Assembly: GCF_025141175.1 (NCBI RefSeq) | Contig: NZ_CP081155.1 | Location: 2,447,001 to 2,511,000, forward strand | Reading direction: 5' to 3' | From: Jannaschia sp. M317 | GTDB taxonomy: Bacteria > Pseudomonadota > Alphaproteobacteria > Rhodobacterales > Rhodobacteraceae | Length of the DNA stretch: 64,000 nucleotides | Notes under the pieces: generated by a model | The model's database searches: none | The model's input: the letters and a program-made list of their open reading frames with translations, nothing else | Told to the model about the DNA's origin: nothing | Translations under genes and position numbers: made by a program | In this document: in pieces, positions 36,897 through 47,691 of the stretch | Layout: each line of letters opens with the position of its first letter | Numbering within the stretch: the first letter of the stretch is position 1

Positions 36897-38015
36897 TTAT
36901 CTATATCTGAGAGACTGTCCGTTTCTGAACAGGTGGACTTTGGCCGGATCAGCGGTCAGTTTGATGGTCTGTCCGCGCAGGTTCGGCTGGATACCCGGCA
37001 GCTTCGCGATGACCGCATTGTCGTCCGCCTGCGCCCGCTTGAAATACAGCAGGGTGACTTCGCCCAAGCGTTCTTCGACCTCGACCTCACCGCCGAACGC
37101 GTAGTTCTCGCCGTCGGTCTGGATCGTGTCTTCGGGGCGAATGCCGATGTTGACCGTGGCCCCCATGTCGTCGGCCGTTGTGGGCACCGTCGACGTCACC
37201 GTGCCACCGCCGTCGCGGGTGCGGATGGTGGTCGTCTCGCCGGTGCCGACCACCTCACCTTGCAACAGGTTCATGGCGGGCGAGCCGATGAAGCGGGCGA
37301 CGAATTCGCTTTGCGGGGTCTGATACAATTCCAGAGGGGTGCCGACCTGGGCGATGGAATACTTGTGACCGTTGTCCTTCAGCGCATCCAGAACCACGAT
37401 CCGCGAGGCCAGCGTCATCGCCTCCACCTGGTCGTGGGTCACGTAGATCATGGTGCTGTCGGGCATCTGTTCCTTCAACTGGGCGATCTCGATCCGGGTG
37501 GCGACCCGCAGGGCGGCGTCCAGGTTCGAGAGCGGCTCATCGAAGAGATAGACCTTCGGGTCGCGCACGATGGCGCGGCCGATGGCCACACGCTGACGTT
37601 GCCCGCCGGACAGGGCCTTGGGCAGGCGATCCAGATATTCGGTCAGCTGCAGTTTCTTGGCCGCCGCGTCGACGGCGGCGTCGATGTCCGCCTTGGGCAT
37701 CTTGGCGATGTTCAGCGCAAACGCCATGTTCTCGCGCACGGTCATATGGGGGTAGAGCGCGTAGCTCTGGAACACCATGGCGATCCCCCTCTCGGAGGGG
37801 GGAACGTCGTTCACGACCTCGCCGTCGATTTCCAGCGTCCCGCCAGAGATCTTTTCCAGTCCGGCAATCATCCGCAGCAGCGTGGATTTCCCACACCCGG
37901 ACGGACCGACAAAGACGATCAATTCGCCCGTCTTGATGTCCAGATCAATGTCCTTGAGCACTTCGACGCTGCCGCCATAGACCTTGGCCACATCGGTAAG
38001 TTTCAGGTTCGCCAT
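36897..38015 (-). CDS. aglK: Alpha-glucoside ABC transporter ATP-binding protein
   Basis: ATPase of a MalK/UgpC-type sugar importer, 372 residues. Walker [11 protein letters not shown]-loop [12 protein letters not shown], signature [14 protein letters not shown], Walker [14 protein letters not shown], and a C-terminal MOP-like regulatory domain ([14 protein letters not shown]). It is the last gene of the agl operon and follows the alpha-glucosidase gene. Such ATPases can also serve other CUT1 transporters. Confidence 0.95.
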   Translation of the reverse strand: MANLKLTDVAKVYGGSVEVLKDIDLDIKTGELIVFVGPSGCGKSTLLRMIAGLEKISGGTLEIDGEVVNDVPPSERGIAMVFQSYALYPHMTVRENMAFALNIAKMPKADIDAAVDAAAKKLQLTEYLDRLPKALSGGQRQRVAIGRAIVRDPKVYLFDEPLSNLDAALRVATRIEIAQLKEQMPDSTMIYVTHDQVEAMTLASRIVVLDALKDNGHKYSIAQVGTPLELYQTPQSEFVARFIGSPAMNLLQGEVVGTGETTTIRTRDGGGTVTSTVPTTADDMGATVNIGIRPEDTIQTDGENYAFGGEVEVEERLGEVTLLYFKRAQADDNAVIAKLPGIQPNLRGQTIKLTADPAKVHLFRNGQSLRYR

Positions 38016-38072
38016 GGTCGTCCCTCCCGTTTCGTTGTCGCGCCGCCGCGCAGGGGCGCGGCGGCGCCTGTG

Positions 38073-39722
<1,650 letters not shown>

Positions 39723-39731
39723 GCAGGTGTC

Positions 39732-40874
39732 CTATTTCACAGAGCCGGCCAGAAGGCCGCGCACGAGGTAGCGTTGCATCGTGAAGAACACGATCAGCGG
39801 AACCGCGATAGAGACGAAGGCGGCAGCTGCCAAGATGCCCCAGTCCCCCCCGCGCGACCCCAACAGATCATCGGCGATCTTCACGGTCATCACCCAGCTT
39901 TCGCTGTTTGACGGAAGAAAGACTTTCGCAACCAGCAGATCGTTCCACGTCCAAAGGAACTGAAAGATCGCGAAACTGGCAAGTGCCGGGAAACTGAGCG
40001 GCAGGACGATCTTGGTGAACACCATGAAGTCGGTCGCACCATCGACCTTTGCGCTTTCGATGATGTCACGCGGCAGGCCAACCATGTAGTTTCGCAGCAG
40101 ATAAATCGCGAGCGGTAGCCCGAAACCGGTATGGGCGAACCATATCCCGTAAAAGCTTTGGCCGATGCCGATCTGATTATGGAACTTCAACATCGGAACC
40201 AGGGCCAGTTGAAGCGGCACGACCAGCAGGCCCACGATGATCGCGATGATGGTCCCTCGGAACGGGAAATCCATCCAGGCCAGCGCATAGGCCGCGAAAG
40301 CCGCGATCAGGATCGGGATGATCGTCGCCGGGATCGTCACCGTCAGCGTGTTGATAAACGCCACGTCCATGCCGTTGGAAAACAGGATGGATTCATAGTT
40401 GCCGGTCGAGAAACTGGGCGGCACCTCGGTCCCGAAGTAGAGCGTGGGATTGCGGCTCGGGGCCGTGTCCCCTGGATCCAGATAGCGGTAATCGCCATTG
40501 GCCTCGACCGTCAGGGTGCGGCCGCGGACCAGCTCTCCGGTGACGCCGGGTTCAAAGGCCGTCGGTTCCGCGCGGCGGCCACCAAAGGCGGTGATCTCGC
40601 CCGCGCCTTCGTCGCCGAAGACGTTGCCTTCCAGCAGCCAGCCTTCGGGCGTCTGAACGAAGTCGCCCTCGGCCCCCACGGCAAAATTCTGTTCCGTCCC
40701 AAAGGGCGCGTTCCACCAGCCGGAACTGGAAATCGCATCCCGGTCCCGGAACGACGACACCAACAGGCCCACCGTCGGGATCAGCCAGAGAACAACCAGG
40801 AAGATCACCGACAGGTTGGTGACCAGCGACAGCGAGCTTTTGGCGCCCGCGATTCCGTCGTCAGAAGCGGCCAT
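39732..40874 (-). CDS. aglG: Alpha-glucoside ABC transporter permease (MalG type)
   Basis: Inner-membrane permease, 380 residues. The EAA-type loop for ATPase docking is visible (ESAKVDGATDFMVFTKIVLPLS near residues 265-286). Compared with a typical 280-residue MalG protein it has about 100 extra residues after the first membrane helix (residues about 40-150, predicted periplasmic, with GEGDFVQTPEGW-like polar sequence), a feature of the AglG subgroup. Its start shares one base with the aglF stop (TGATG). Confidence 0.93.
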   Translation of the reverse strand: MAASDDGIAGAKSSLSLVTNLSVIFLVVLWLIPTVGLLVSSFRDRDAISSSGWWNAPFGTEQNFAVGAEGDFVQTPEGWLLEGNVFGDEGAGEITAFGGRRAEPTAFEPGVTGELVRGRTLTVEANGDYRYLDPGDTAPSRNPTLYFGTEVPPSFSTGNYESILFSNGMDVAFINTLTVTIPATIIPILIAAFAAYALAWMDFPFRGTIIAIIVGLLVVPLQLALVPMLKFHNQIGIGQSFYGIWFAHTGFGLPLAIYLLRNYMVGLPRDIIESAKVDGATDFMVFTKIVLPLSFPALASFAIFQFLWTWNDLLVAKVFLPSNSESWVMTVKIADDLLGSRGGDWGILAAAAFVSIAVPLIVFFTMQRYLVRGLLAGSVK

Positions 40875-41851
40875 CAGCGGACCTCCTTACGGGCTTGCAC
40901 GATATTCCAGATCATCACCGGCAGGACGATCAACATGATGACAAAGGCCACCGCCGTTGCGCGTCCGTCGTCGCGGAACATGTATTCCATCATGTAGCTT
41001 GGCAGGATCTGCGTGCCGAAGTTGCCGCCGGTCATCGTGTAGACGATGTCAAAGACCTTCAGCACAAGGATGGTGATCGTCGTCCAGACCACGACGATCG
41101 TCCCCATGATCTGCGGGATCTTGATCTTGAAGAAGATCTGCACCGGGCTGGCCCCGTCGATGATCGCCGCCTCGATGGTTTCCTCGGGGATACCGCGTAG
41201 CGCCGCAGACAGGATGACCATCGCGAACCCGGTCTGGATCCAGACCAGGATCACCATCAGGAAAAAGTTGTTCCAGAATCCGACCTGCAGCGGGTCAATG
41301 GGGGACATGCCGATGGTGTCGCGGATCGCGTTGATGATCCCGATTTCCGGGTCGACGGCATAGACGAACTTCCAGATCAGCGATGCGCCCACAAAGCTGA
41401 TCGCCATCGGCATGAAGATCAGCGACTTGGCGATATTGCCCCAGGACAGACGGTCCGTCAGCTGGGCAACCAGCAACCCAAGGAAGGTTGCGGCGGCGGG
41501 CACGAAAAGGACCCAGAGAAAATTGTTGAACAGCGCGGTGCGAAACTCCGTATCGCCGAACAGGGCACCGTAGTTTCCGAGCCCGATGAAATCGGTGCCC
41601 GCGCGGTTGAAAAGCGACCGGTAGAAGCTGCCGAATACAGGATAGACAAGATACAGCGTCAGCGCGGCCAAAGCAGGCAGAAGAAACAGCCAGGGCCGGA
41701 TCTGATTGGCGCGGTTGATGTTGCGGCCCGCGTTTGGCCCCTTGGGTGGAAACAGAACCTTGTCGAGGACGAGGTTCGACGTCCAGAAATAGCCGATACA
41801 TCCGCCGACGCCGATGATGACGGTCAGAATGCCCTGCAAAAGCGGAGACAT
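40874..41851 (-). CDS. aglF: Alpha-glucoside ABC transporter permease (MalF type)
   Basis: Second permease of the importer, 325 residues with about seven or eight membrane helices. The docking loop is EAAIIDGASPVQIFFKIKIP near residue 232. The start MSPLLQG at 41851 has GGGAGGA seven bases upstream; an in-frame ATG at 41866 lies before that site and is unlikely. It follows aglE after 120 bp that include a stable stem-loop. Confidence 0.93.
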   Translation of the reverse strand: MSPLLQGILTVIIGVGGCIGYFWTSNLVLDKVLFPPKGPNAGRNINRANQIRPWLFLLPALAALTLYLVYPVFGSFYRSLFNRAGTDFIGLGNYGALFGDTEFRTALFNNFLWVLFVPAAATFLGLLVAQLTDRLSWGNIAKSLIFMPMAISFVGASLIWKFVYAVDPEIGIINAIRDTIGMSPIDPLQVGFWNNFFLMVILVWIQTGFAMVILSAALRGIPEETIEAAIIDGASPVQIFFKIKIPQIMGTIVVVWTTITILVLKVFDIVYTMTGGNFGTQILPSYMMEYMFRDDGRATAVAFVIMLIVLPVMIWNIVQARKEVR

Positions 41852-41921
41852 GGCCGGTCCTCCCATGTTCGGGTGAAAAACGTCTCTGGGCCAGTCTCCC
41901 CACCGGGCCCGGACCTTTGGC

Positions 41922-41951
41922 GATCCGCCCCCCGCGTGCAGGGGGCGGATC
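41922..41951 (-). terminator. Stable intercistronic stem-loop between aglE and aglF
   Basis: GATCCGCCCCC (41922-41932) and GGGGGCGGATC (41941-41951) form an 11-bp perfect stem with an eight-base loop, 21 bp after the aglE stop. No U-run follows. In binding-protein operons such structures commonly raise the amount of the first gene's mRNA by protecting its 3' end or by partial termination. Confidence 0.65.
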
Positions 41952-41971
41952 CTGTCATGGAACCCGAAGGA

Positions 41972-43327
41972 TCAGTTCAGGGCGTCCCAACGCTCCTGGA
42001 TGGACTTGGCGACGTCAGCGGCGTCCGTGCCGGTGACATAGTCGACCATGCCGGTCCAGAAGGCACCGGCCCCGATTTCGCCCGGCATCAGGTCAGACGC
42101 GTCAAAGCGGAACGTGGTCGCATCGGCCAGGATCTGACCCTGGGCACGCAGGCTGTCGCTCTCGTAGGCGTCCAGGTTGACGCCCGCGTGGGCCGTCAGG
42201 AAACCGCCCTGGGCCATCCACAGCTCATGCGCCAGCGGCAGCTTGAGGAATTCGATCAGCGCGTTCGCGCCCTCGGAGGGGTTGGTGATCGAGAACAGCG
42301 TACCGGCACCCAGCACCGGCTTGCCCAGATCCTTGTCGGCATAGGCGGGGAAGTAGAAGAAATCCGCGTCCTCGCCCATCTGCGTACCTTCGGGGAAGAA
42401 GGCCGGGATGAACGATGCCTGACGATGCATGTAGCAGGTGGGCGGAATTTCGAACAGACCGGTGGGGCTGTCGCGGAAATCGGTGTTGGCCACCGCCTGC
42501 GCGCCGCCGTCCACATAGTCGTCGTTGCGTGCGAAGGCCCCGAACTCTTCGATGGCGGCGATGACCTTGGGGTCGTCGAACTTCATCTCGTTGGAAACCC
42601 AGGCGTCGTAGTCAGCCGGCGACTGCGTGCGCAGCATCATGTCCTCGACCCAGTCGGTCGCGGGCCAGCCGGTTGCCGCACCCGATCCCAGACCGATGCA
42701 CCAGGGCGTTGCGCCGTCGGCGACAATCTGGTCGGTCAGCGCCTTGAGCTCTTCCATCGACTCGGGGATGTCGTAGCCAGCTTCGTCGAAGGCAGCAGGC
42801 GAATACCAGACCAGCGATTTCAGATCGACACGGTAGAACATGCCGAACAGCTGATCATTGCCGTCCGCATCCGCATAGGTGCCCAGGTCGACCCAGGACT
42901 GACCCGCGGCAAAGTTCTCGGCAACCCAGTCGGCCGTCCCATCGGGCAGCGGCGACAAGAGCCCCTGCGACGCCATGTCGGCGGCCAGACCCGGCTGCGG
43001 GAACACGGCAAGGTTCGGCGCGGACCCGGCGCGCGTCGAGATGACGATGTCCTGCTCGAAGCTGTCGGAGCCGGAGTAATTGACCTCTGCCCCGGTGGCA
43101 TCGGCAAAGAAGGCCATGATGATGTCGAACTTGGCCTTTTCGTCGCCAGTCCAGGGGCCGGTCACGGTGACCGACTCACCCGTCAGATCGGTGGCCTCGG
43201 CGAAGGCGTTGTAGCTGTCCCAGTCGAAGGGACCTTCACCCGGTGCGAATGCGGCGGTGTGGCCATCGGCATAGGCTGCACCGGCAAAGAGCACCGCAAT
43301 GGCGGTGCTGCTGGCAAGTTTCTTCAT
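41972..43327 (-). CDS. aglE: Alpha-glucoside ABC transporter substrate-binding protein
   Basis: Periplasmic solute-binding protein of the CUT1 class, 451 residues. It has a signal peptide MKKLASSTAIAVLFAGAAYA with cleavage near residue 20. The mature protein shows the family-1 binding protein pattern, with VTVTGPWTGDEKAKFDIIMAFF and DIVISTRAGSAPNLAVFPQPG near the N-terminus and Trp/Tyr-rich sugar-contact regions. First gene of the aglEFGAK operon; transcription starts in the divergent region that carries two LacI-type operators. Confidence 0.95.
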   Translation of the reverse strand: MKKLASSTAIAVLFAGAAYADGHTAAFAPGEGPFDWDSYNAFAEATDLTGESVTVTGPWTGDEKAKFDIIMAFFADATGAEVNYSGSDSFEQDIVISTRAGSAPNLAVFPQPGLAADMASQGLLSPLPDGTADWVAENFAAGQSWVDLGTYADADGNDQLFGMFYRVDLKSLVWYSPAAFDEAGYDIPESMEELKALTDQIVADGATPWCIGLGSGAATGWPATDWVEDMMLRTQSPADYDAWVSNEMKFDDPKVIAAIEEFGAFARNDDYVDGGAQAVANTDFRDSPTGLFEIPPTCYMHRQASFIPAFFPEGTQMGEDADFFYFPAYADKDLGKPVLGAGTLFSITNPSEGANALIEFLKLPLAHELWMAQGGFLTAHAGVNLDAYESDSLRAQGQILADATTFRFDASDLMPGEIGAGAFWTGMVDYVTGTDAADVAKSIQERWDALN

Positions 43328-43409
43328 ATTTCCTCCCTAGCGGACCCTCGTCCGCGTCTTCTGTCATGCCGGTTCGACCCGGCCTCTCCCGTCCGGTCAG
43401 GAAGTTTTC

Positions 43410-43421
43410 CAAACCGCTTTG
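43410..43421. promoter_or_regulatory. LacI-type operator, aglE-proximal copy
   Basis: CAAACCGCTTTG fits the pattern CAAA-n-CG-n-TTTG, a dyad with the central CG typical of LacI/GalR operators. It is 83 bp upstream of the aglE start, where it could block transcription of aglEFGAK when AglR binds. Confidence 0.65.
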
Positions 43422-43567
43422 ACACCTTCACCAATCTGCCTTGTGGTGGCAAAAGTCAACTGTGGTCGTTCGGCGCAAACTAGGTTTTCATACGGTTTTT
43501 TCAGTTGCAACTGATCGCTGGTTCGGGGCAACCCAAGGGGGAAAGATGCCATTGGAGGGGCGTTTTT

Positions 43568-43579
43568 CAAAACGATTTG
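43568..43579. promoter_or_regulatory. LacI-type operator, aglR-proximal copy
   Basis: CAAAACGATTTG fits the same CAAA-n-CG-n-TTTG pattern and is 37 bp before the aglR start, suggesting autoregulation. Its centre is 158 bp from that of the other copy, close to 15 helical turns, so looping by one tetramer or two dimers is possible. Confidence 0.65.
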
Positions 43580-43615
43580 GGTACAGCCCGCAAGGCACCT
43601 AAGGGGAGAAGACAC

Positions 43616-44644
43616 GTGAACCTCAAGGAATTTTCCGAGTTGCTGGGCCTGTCGCCCACCACGGTCAGCCGTGCGCTCGGCGGCTATCCGGAGGTCAAGG
43701 AAGAGACACGGCGCAAGGTCGCCGTTGCCGCGCGTGAACACAACTACCGACCGAATCGCCGCGCCGCCTCACTTGCGACAGGGCGCGCGATGGCAATCGG
43801 CCACGTGATTCCGACCGCGCTGAACCATGAGATGGTGAACCCGGTGTTTGCGGATTTCTTGGCCGGTGCAGGCGAGATCTACGCGGCCGCGAACTACGAT
43901 CTGATCCTGTCGGTCGTGGCCGACGGGGATGAGCTGCGAGCCTATCGGCAGATGGCCTCGACCGGCAGTGTGGATGGCATCATCGTTCATGGCCCCCGCG
44001 TCGAGGAACGCCGTATCGACCTGCTGCGCGATATCGGTCTGCCGTTCGTGGTGCATGGCCGCGCGCCGGTCGAGCCGACCGATTATAACTTTGTGGACGT
44101 GGACAACGTGCGTTCGTTCCGTCGGGCAACCGATCTTCTGCTCGACCTCGGGCACCGGCGCATCGCCCTGCTCAATGGTCACGAAGTCATGGATTTCGCG
44201 CGCCGCCGTCGCGACGGGTATGTGTCTGCCCTGACGGCCCGGGGGGTGCAGATGCGGCCGGACCTGATGTTCCAAGGCGAGATGTCCGAGCAGAACGGCT
44301 TCCGCGCGGCTCAGTCGATGTTGGTCGGGCCGGAACCACCGACGGCCTTCATCGTCTCGTCTCTGATCATGGCGATGGGCGTTCAACGGGCCGCCCATGA
44401 TATCGGACTGACGATCGGGCGCGACGTGTCGGTTGTCACCCATGACGACATGCTTGGATATCTTGGCAATGGTGAGGATATTCCGATCTTTACCGCCACC
44501 CGTTCCTCCGTGCGTGCGGCCGGCCGCCGGTGCGCCGAAATCCTGCTGGATCGTATCGCCCACCCCGGTGCCGCGCCGGTTCAGGAGGTATGGGAAAGCG
44601 ACCTGATAATGGGGGCCTCTACGGGGCCCGCACCGCCCTCCTGA
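43616..44644 (+). CDS. aglR: LacI-family transcriptional regulator of the agl genes
   Basis: Sugar-responsive repressor, 342 residues. The N-terminal helix-turn-helix LKEFSELLGLSPTTVSRALGGYPEV (residues 2-26) has the LacI recognition-helix pattern TTVSRAL, followed by hinge sequence NYRPNRRAASLATG and a periplasmic-binding-protein-like effector domain to the end (SDLIMGAS). GTG 43616 is chosen because AAGGGGAG lies eight bases upstream and the helix-turn-helix begins at once. Divergent from aglE and cotranscribed with bglA and glk. Confidence 0.93.
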   Translation: MNLKEFSELLGLSPTTVSRALGGYPEVKEETRRKVAVAAREHNYRPNRRAASLATGRAMAIGHVIPTALNHEMVNPVFADFLAGAGEIYAAANYDLILSVVADGDELRAYRQMASTGSVDGIIVHGPRVEERRIDLLRDIGLPFVVHGRAPVEPTDYNFVDVDNVRSFRRATDLLLDLGHRRIALLNGHEVMDFARRRRDGYVSALTARGVQMRPDLMFQGEMSEQNGFRAAQSMLVGPEPPTAFIVSSLIMAMGVQRAAHDIGLTIGRDVSVVTHDDMLGYLGNGEDIPIFTATRSSVRAAGRRCAEILLDRIAHPGAAPVQEVWESDLIMGASTGPAPPS

Positions 44645-44658
44645 CATCTGGACCTCTT

Positions 44659-45990
44659 ATGACCAAACATCGTGACGCCTTCACCGTCAGCCGCTCGGAT
44701 TTTCCCGAAGGGTTTCTTTTTGCCACCGCGACCTCGGCCTATCAGATCGAGGGGCATCAGTTCGGCGGTGCCGGGCCAACCCATTGGGACAGTTTCGCGC
44801 GGCAGCCCGGCAAGGTCTACAAGGGGCAGACCGGCGCGCTGGCCTGTGATCATTACCACCGTTGGGAAGGGGACCTGGATCTGATCCGGGATGCAGGTCT
44901 GGACGCGTATCGGTTCTCGACCTCCTGGGCGCGGGTGATGCCGGACGGCAAGACCCTGAACCCCGAGGGGATGGATTTCTACGACCGACTGGTCGACGGC
45001 ATGCTGGAACGCGGCATCAAGCCGATGGCCACGCTGTATCATTGGGAACTGCCGCAGGCCCTGGCCGACAAGGGCGGCTGGACATCCCGCGAGATACCGC
45101 AGCGGTTCGCCGATTACAGCCACAAGATCGCCGCGCGCCTTGGGGATCGGTTGTGGTCGACGGCCCCCGTGAACGAGCCGTGGTGCGTCGCCTGGCTGTC
45201 GCACTACGAAGGATACCATGCGCCGGGCCTGGCCGACCTGCGGTCCGCCGCGCGGGCCATGCATCACGTCGCCCTGGCCCATGGCTTGTCGGTCGAGGCC
45301 CTGCGGGACGAAGGTGTTCAGAACGTCGGCGCCGCCTGCAACATGGAATACGCCCTGCCCGCCACCGACCGCGACGCGGACGTCGAGGCGGCCCAGCTCT
45401 ATGACGGGATCTACAACCGCTGGTTCGTCGGCGCGATGATGAAGGGGGCCTACCCCGAAGACGTCCTGGAAGGGTTGTCCCCCCACATGCCCGAGGGGTG
45501 GCAGGACGATATGGCGCTGATTTCGCAGCCACTCGATTGGATGGGGATCAACTATTACACTTGCAAGCGGATGATCCGATCCAAGGGCGACTGGCCCGCC
45601 TATGGCACCGTCGACGGCCCCCTGCCCAAGACCGACATGGGGTGGGAAATCTGCCCCGAAGGCTTTGACTGGCTGCTGCGCCGCACCGCCGAGGAATACA
45701 CCGGTGATCTGCCGCTTTATGTCACCGAAAACGGCATGGCGAACGCAGAACCGGCGGATCTGTCGGATCATGCCCGCATCGATTACATCGACCGGCACCT
45801 GGAAATGGCGCGCGACATGGTGCGCGACGGCGTCCCGCTCAGGGGGTACACGATCTGGTCGCTGCTGGATAATTACGAATGGACATTGGGTTATGACAAG
45901 CGGTTCGGGCTGGTGCATATCGACTTCGACAGCCTCGACCGCACGCCCAAAGCCAGCTATCACGCGCTCGCCCGGGCGCTGGAAAGGTAA
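44659..45990 (+). CDS. bglA: GH1 family beta-glucosidase
   Basis: Glycoside hydrolase family 1 enzyme, 443 residues, cytoplasmic (no signal peptide). The N-terminal family signature FLFATATSAYQIEG is at residues 20-32; acid/base Glu173 in APVNEPW and nucleophile Glu357 in YVTENGM are both present. The aglycone/sugar-binding WSLLDNYEW segment is near the C-terminus. It lies 14 bp after aglR and 3 bp before glucokinase, so imported glucosides can be split and phosphorylated from one transcript. Confidence 0.95.
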   Translation: MTKHRDAFTVSRSDFPEGFLFATATSAYQIEGHQFGGAGPTHWDSFARQPGKVYKGQTGALACDHYHRWEGDLDLIRDAGLDAYRFSTSWARVMPDGKTLNPEGMDFYDRLVDGMLERGIKPMATLYHWELPQALADKGGWTSREIPQRFADYSHKIAARLGDRLWSTAPVNEPWCVAWLSHYEGYHAPGLADLRSAARAMHHVALAHGLSVEALRDEGVQNVGAACNMEYALPATDRDADVEAAQLYDGIYNRWFVGAMMKGAYPEDVLEGLSPHMPEGWQDDMALISQPLDWMGINYYTCKRMIRSKGDWPAYGTVDGPLPKTDMGWEICPEGFDWLLRRTAEEYTGDLPLYVTENGMANAEPADLSDHARIDYIDRHLEMARDMVRDGVPLRGYTIWSLLDNYEWTLGYDKRFGLVHIDFDSLDRTPKASYHALARALER

Positions 45991-45993
45991 GCC

Positions 45994-46956
45994 ATGACCG
46001 ATCCCCTTTACATGTTGGCCGATGTCGGTGGCACGAACACACGCGTGGCGCTTAGCCATGGCGGGACCGTTCTGCCGGACACCATCCGCCGGTATCGCAA
46101 CCGCGACTTCGCCAACCTGGCCCCCGTGTTGCGACAGTTTCGCACCGACCAAGGCGGCCCCAGCCCCGAAGGGGCCTGCGTCTGTGTCGCGGGACCGGTG
46201 GCCAATGGCGTCGGAGAGCTGACCAACCTCGACTGGTCCATCGACGCCACCCGCCTGGCCGAGGCGACGGGGGCCACGACCTGCGCCATTCTCAACGACC
46301 TGCAGGCCCAGGGACACGCGATCGGGCGCTTGTCCGACGATGCGTGCCAGGTCGTGATGGAAACGCCAGAGGGGGCCCAGGGCGCGCGCCTGGTAATCGG
46401 TGTCGGCACCGGATTTAATGCGGCCCCCGTGCACGACACGGCGGGCGGACGCTTTGTCCCCCCCTGCGAGGCCGGGCACGCGAACCTGCCCATCAACTCC
46501 GAAGCGGAGCTGCGGCTTTGCAATTTCGTCTCGACCGCGCATGGGTTTCCGGCGGTCGAAGACGTCCTGTCGGGGCGTGGCCTGGAACAGGTCTATCGCT
46601 GGTTGTCGCACGAAGCCGGTAGCAGCGACGAATTCCTTGCCGCCGAGATCATGGCCCGCATCGACAGCGATCCGCGTGCACGCGCCGCCGTGCAACAGTT
46701 CATCCGCATGATGGGGACGGTTGCGGGGAACCTGGCGCTGATCCATCTGCCGCTGGGGGGTGTCTATCTTGTCGGCGGCGTCGCGCGCGCCATGGCCCCC
46801 TACATGTCCGAAATGGGCTTTGCCGAGGCATTCCGGTCCAAGGGTCGTTTTTCCGGCTTCATGGGGAATTTCGGCGTCTCGCTGGTGGTCGACGATTACG
46901 CGGCGCTGACCGGCTGCGCGTCTTACCTGTCGGAGCAGAAAGCCCTGACCGGGTAA
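45994..46956 (+). CDS. glk: Glucokinase
   Basis: ATP-dependent glucokinase of the Glk (COG0837) type, 320 residues. The N-terminal LADVGGTNTRVAL holds the phosphate-1 motif; AGPVANG, LTNLDWSID, the catalytic-Asp segment AILNDLQAQGHAI, GVGTGFNAA, and CEAGHANLP follow in order; VYLVGGVA is near the end. It phosphorylates glucose released by AglA and the GH1 enzyme. Last gene of the aglR-bglA-glk operon; the next gene begins 62 bp later. Confidence 0.96.
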   Translation: MTDPLYMLADVGGTNTRVALSHGGTVLPDTIRRYRNRDFANLAPVLRQFRTDQGGPSPEGACVCVAGPVANGVGELTNLDWSIDATRLAEATGATTCAILNDLQAQGHAIGRLSDDACQVVMETPEGAQGARLVIGVGTGFNAAPVHDTAGGRFVPPCEAGHANLPINSEAELRLCNFVSTAHGFPAVEDVLSGRGLEQVYRWLSHEAGSSDEFLAAEIMARIDSDPRARAAVQQFIRMMGTVAGNLALIHLPLGGVYLVGGVARAMAPYMSEMGFAEAFRSKGRFSGFMGNFGVSLVVDDYAALTGCASYLSEQKALTG

Positions 46957-47017
46957 CCGTTTGTTAGGGACCATTCAGCTAGGGGTGCGGAAACGTCCCC
47001 CTAGTCGGAGTGTCCCG

Positions 47018-47320
47018 GTGTCAGCCCCCCAAGAAGCCGAACCCCTCGTCCTGCGTCTGCCGGCGCGCCTCGACATTTCCGAGGCCGCCGCCCTCAGACG
47101 TTGGTATCTGGACATCACCGGCGATGCGATCCTGGACGCCTCTGGCGTGGACGTTCTGACGACCCCCTGCCTTCAGGTGATGATGTCGGGGCGCGATCAC
47201 CTTGCCAAAACCGGTCACAGCCTGCGCATCACCGGGGCCTCCGCCGCCTTCATGGGCTGTCTGTCCACCCTGGGCGTCGCGGCAGGGCGTTTGACCAACC
47301 AGAGCGGGGGACCTGCCTGA
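47018..47320 (+). CDS. STAS-domain protein heading a chemotaxis-like operon
   Basis: A 100-residue single STAS domain, the fold of anti-sigma factor antagonists. It has LRLPARLDISEAAALRRWYL near the start and ILDASGVDVLTTPCLQVMM where the phosphorylatable Ser would sit; here the usual Ser is replaced by Thr-Thr, so phosphorylation is uncertain. GTG 47018 has GGAG seven bases upstream. Its stop shares a base with the cheY start. STAS proteins at the head of che-type clusters are seen in alphaproteobacteria; their role is unclear. Confidence 0.8.
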   Translation: MSAPQEAEPLVLRLPARLDISEAAALRRWYLDITGDAILDASGVDVLTTPCLQVMMSGRDHLAKTGHSLRITGASAAFMGCLSTLGVAAGRLTNQSGGPA

Positions 47321-47691
47321 TGCATGTCCTCGCGATCGACGATAGCCGTACAATTCGTGATATGGTCCGTTTCACGCTAGAGCGGGAGGGCATCGAGACG
47401 TCGATGGCCGAAGACGGCGTCCACGGTATCGAAGTGCTGGAAGCCATGGACAAGAAACCGGACGCGATCCTGACGGACGTGAACATGCCGCGCCTGGACG
47501 GGTTCGGCTTCATCGAGAAGATCCGCAAAAACGACGCTTTCGCCGGAATCCCGATCCTGATCCTGACGACCGAAAGCGCGCGCGAGCTGAAACAGCGCGC
47601 CCGTGCCGCAGGCGCAACCGGTTGGATCGTAAAGCCATTCGACCCCGCTCGCCTTGTCGTCGCGTTGCGCACCGTCACCGGATTACGCTGA
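47320..47691 (+). CDS. cheY: CheY-type response regulator (first copy)
   Basis: Single receiver domain, 123 residues. Acidic pocket Asp7/Asp8, phospho-acceptor Asp53 (ILTDVNMP), conserved Thr in ILTTES and Lys in IVKPFDP are all present. There is no output domain. It overlaps the STAS stop and the cheA start by one base each. Most likely a direct phosphoryl target of CheA. Confidence 0.93.
   Translation: MHVLAIDDSRTIRDMVRFTLEREGIETSMAEDGVHGIEVLEAMDKKPDAILTDVNMPRLDGFGFIEKIRKNDAFAGIPILILTTESARELKQRARAAGATGWIVKPFDPARLVVALRTVTGLR

Noticed and set aside
44581..46974. 797-codon open frame on the minus strand across bglA and glk
   Set aside because: It is antisense to two genes with complete catalytic motifs; its product has no recognisable domain. 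Long antisense frames are expected at this GC content.
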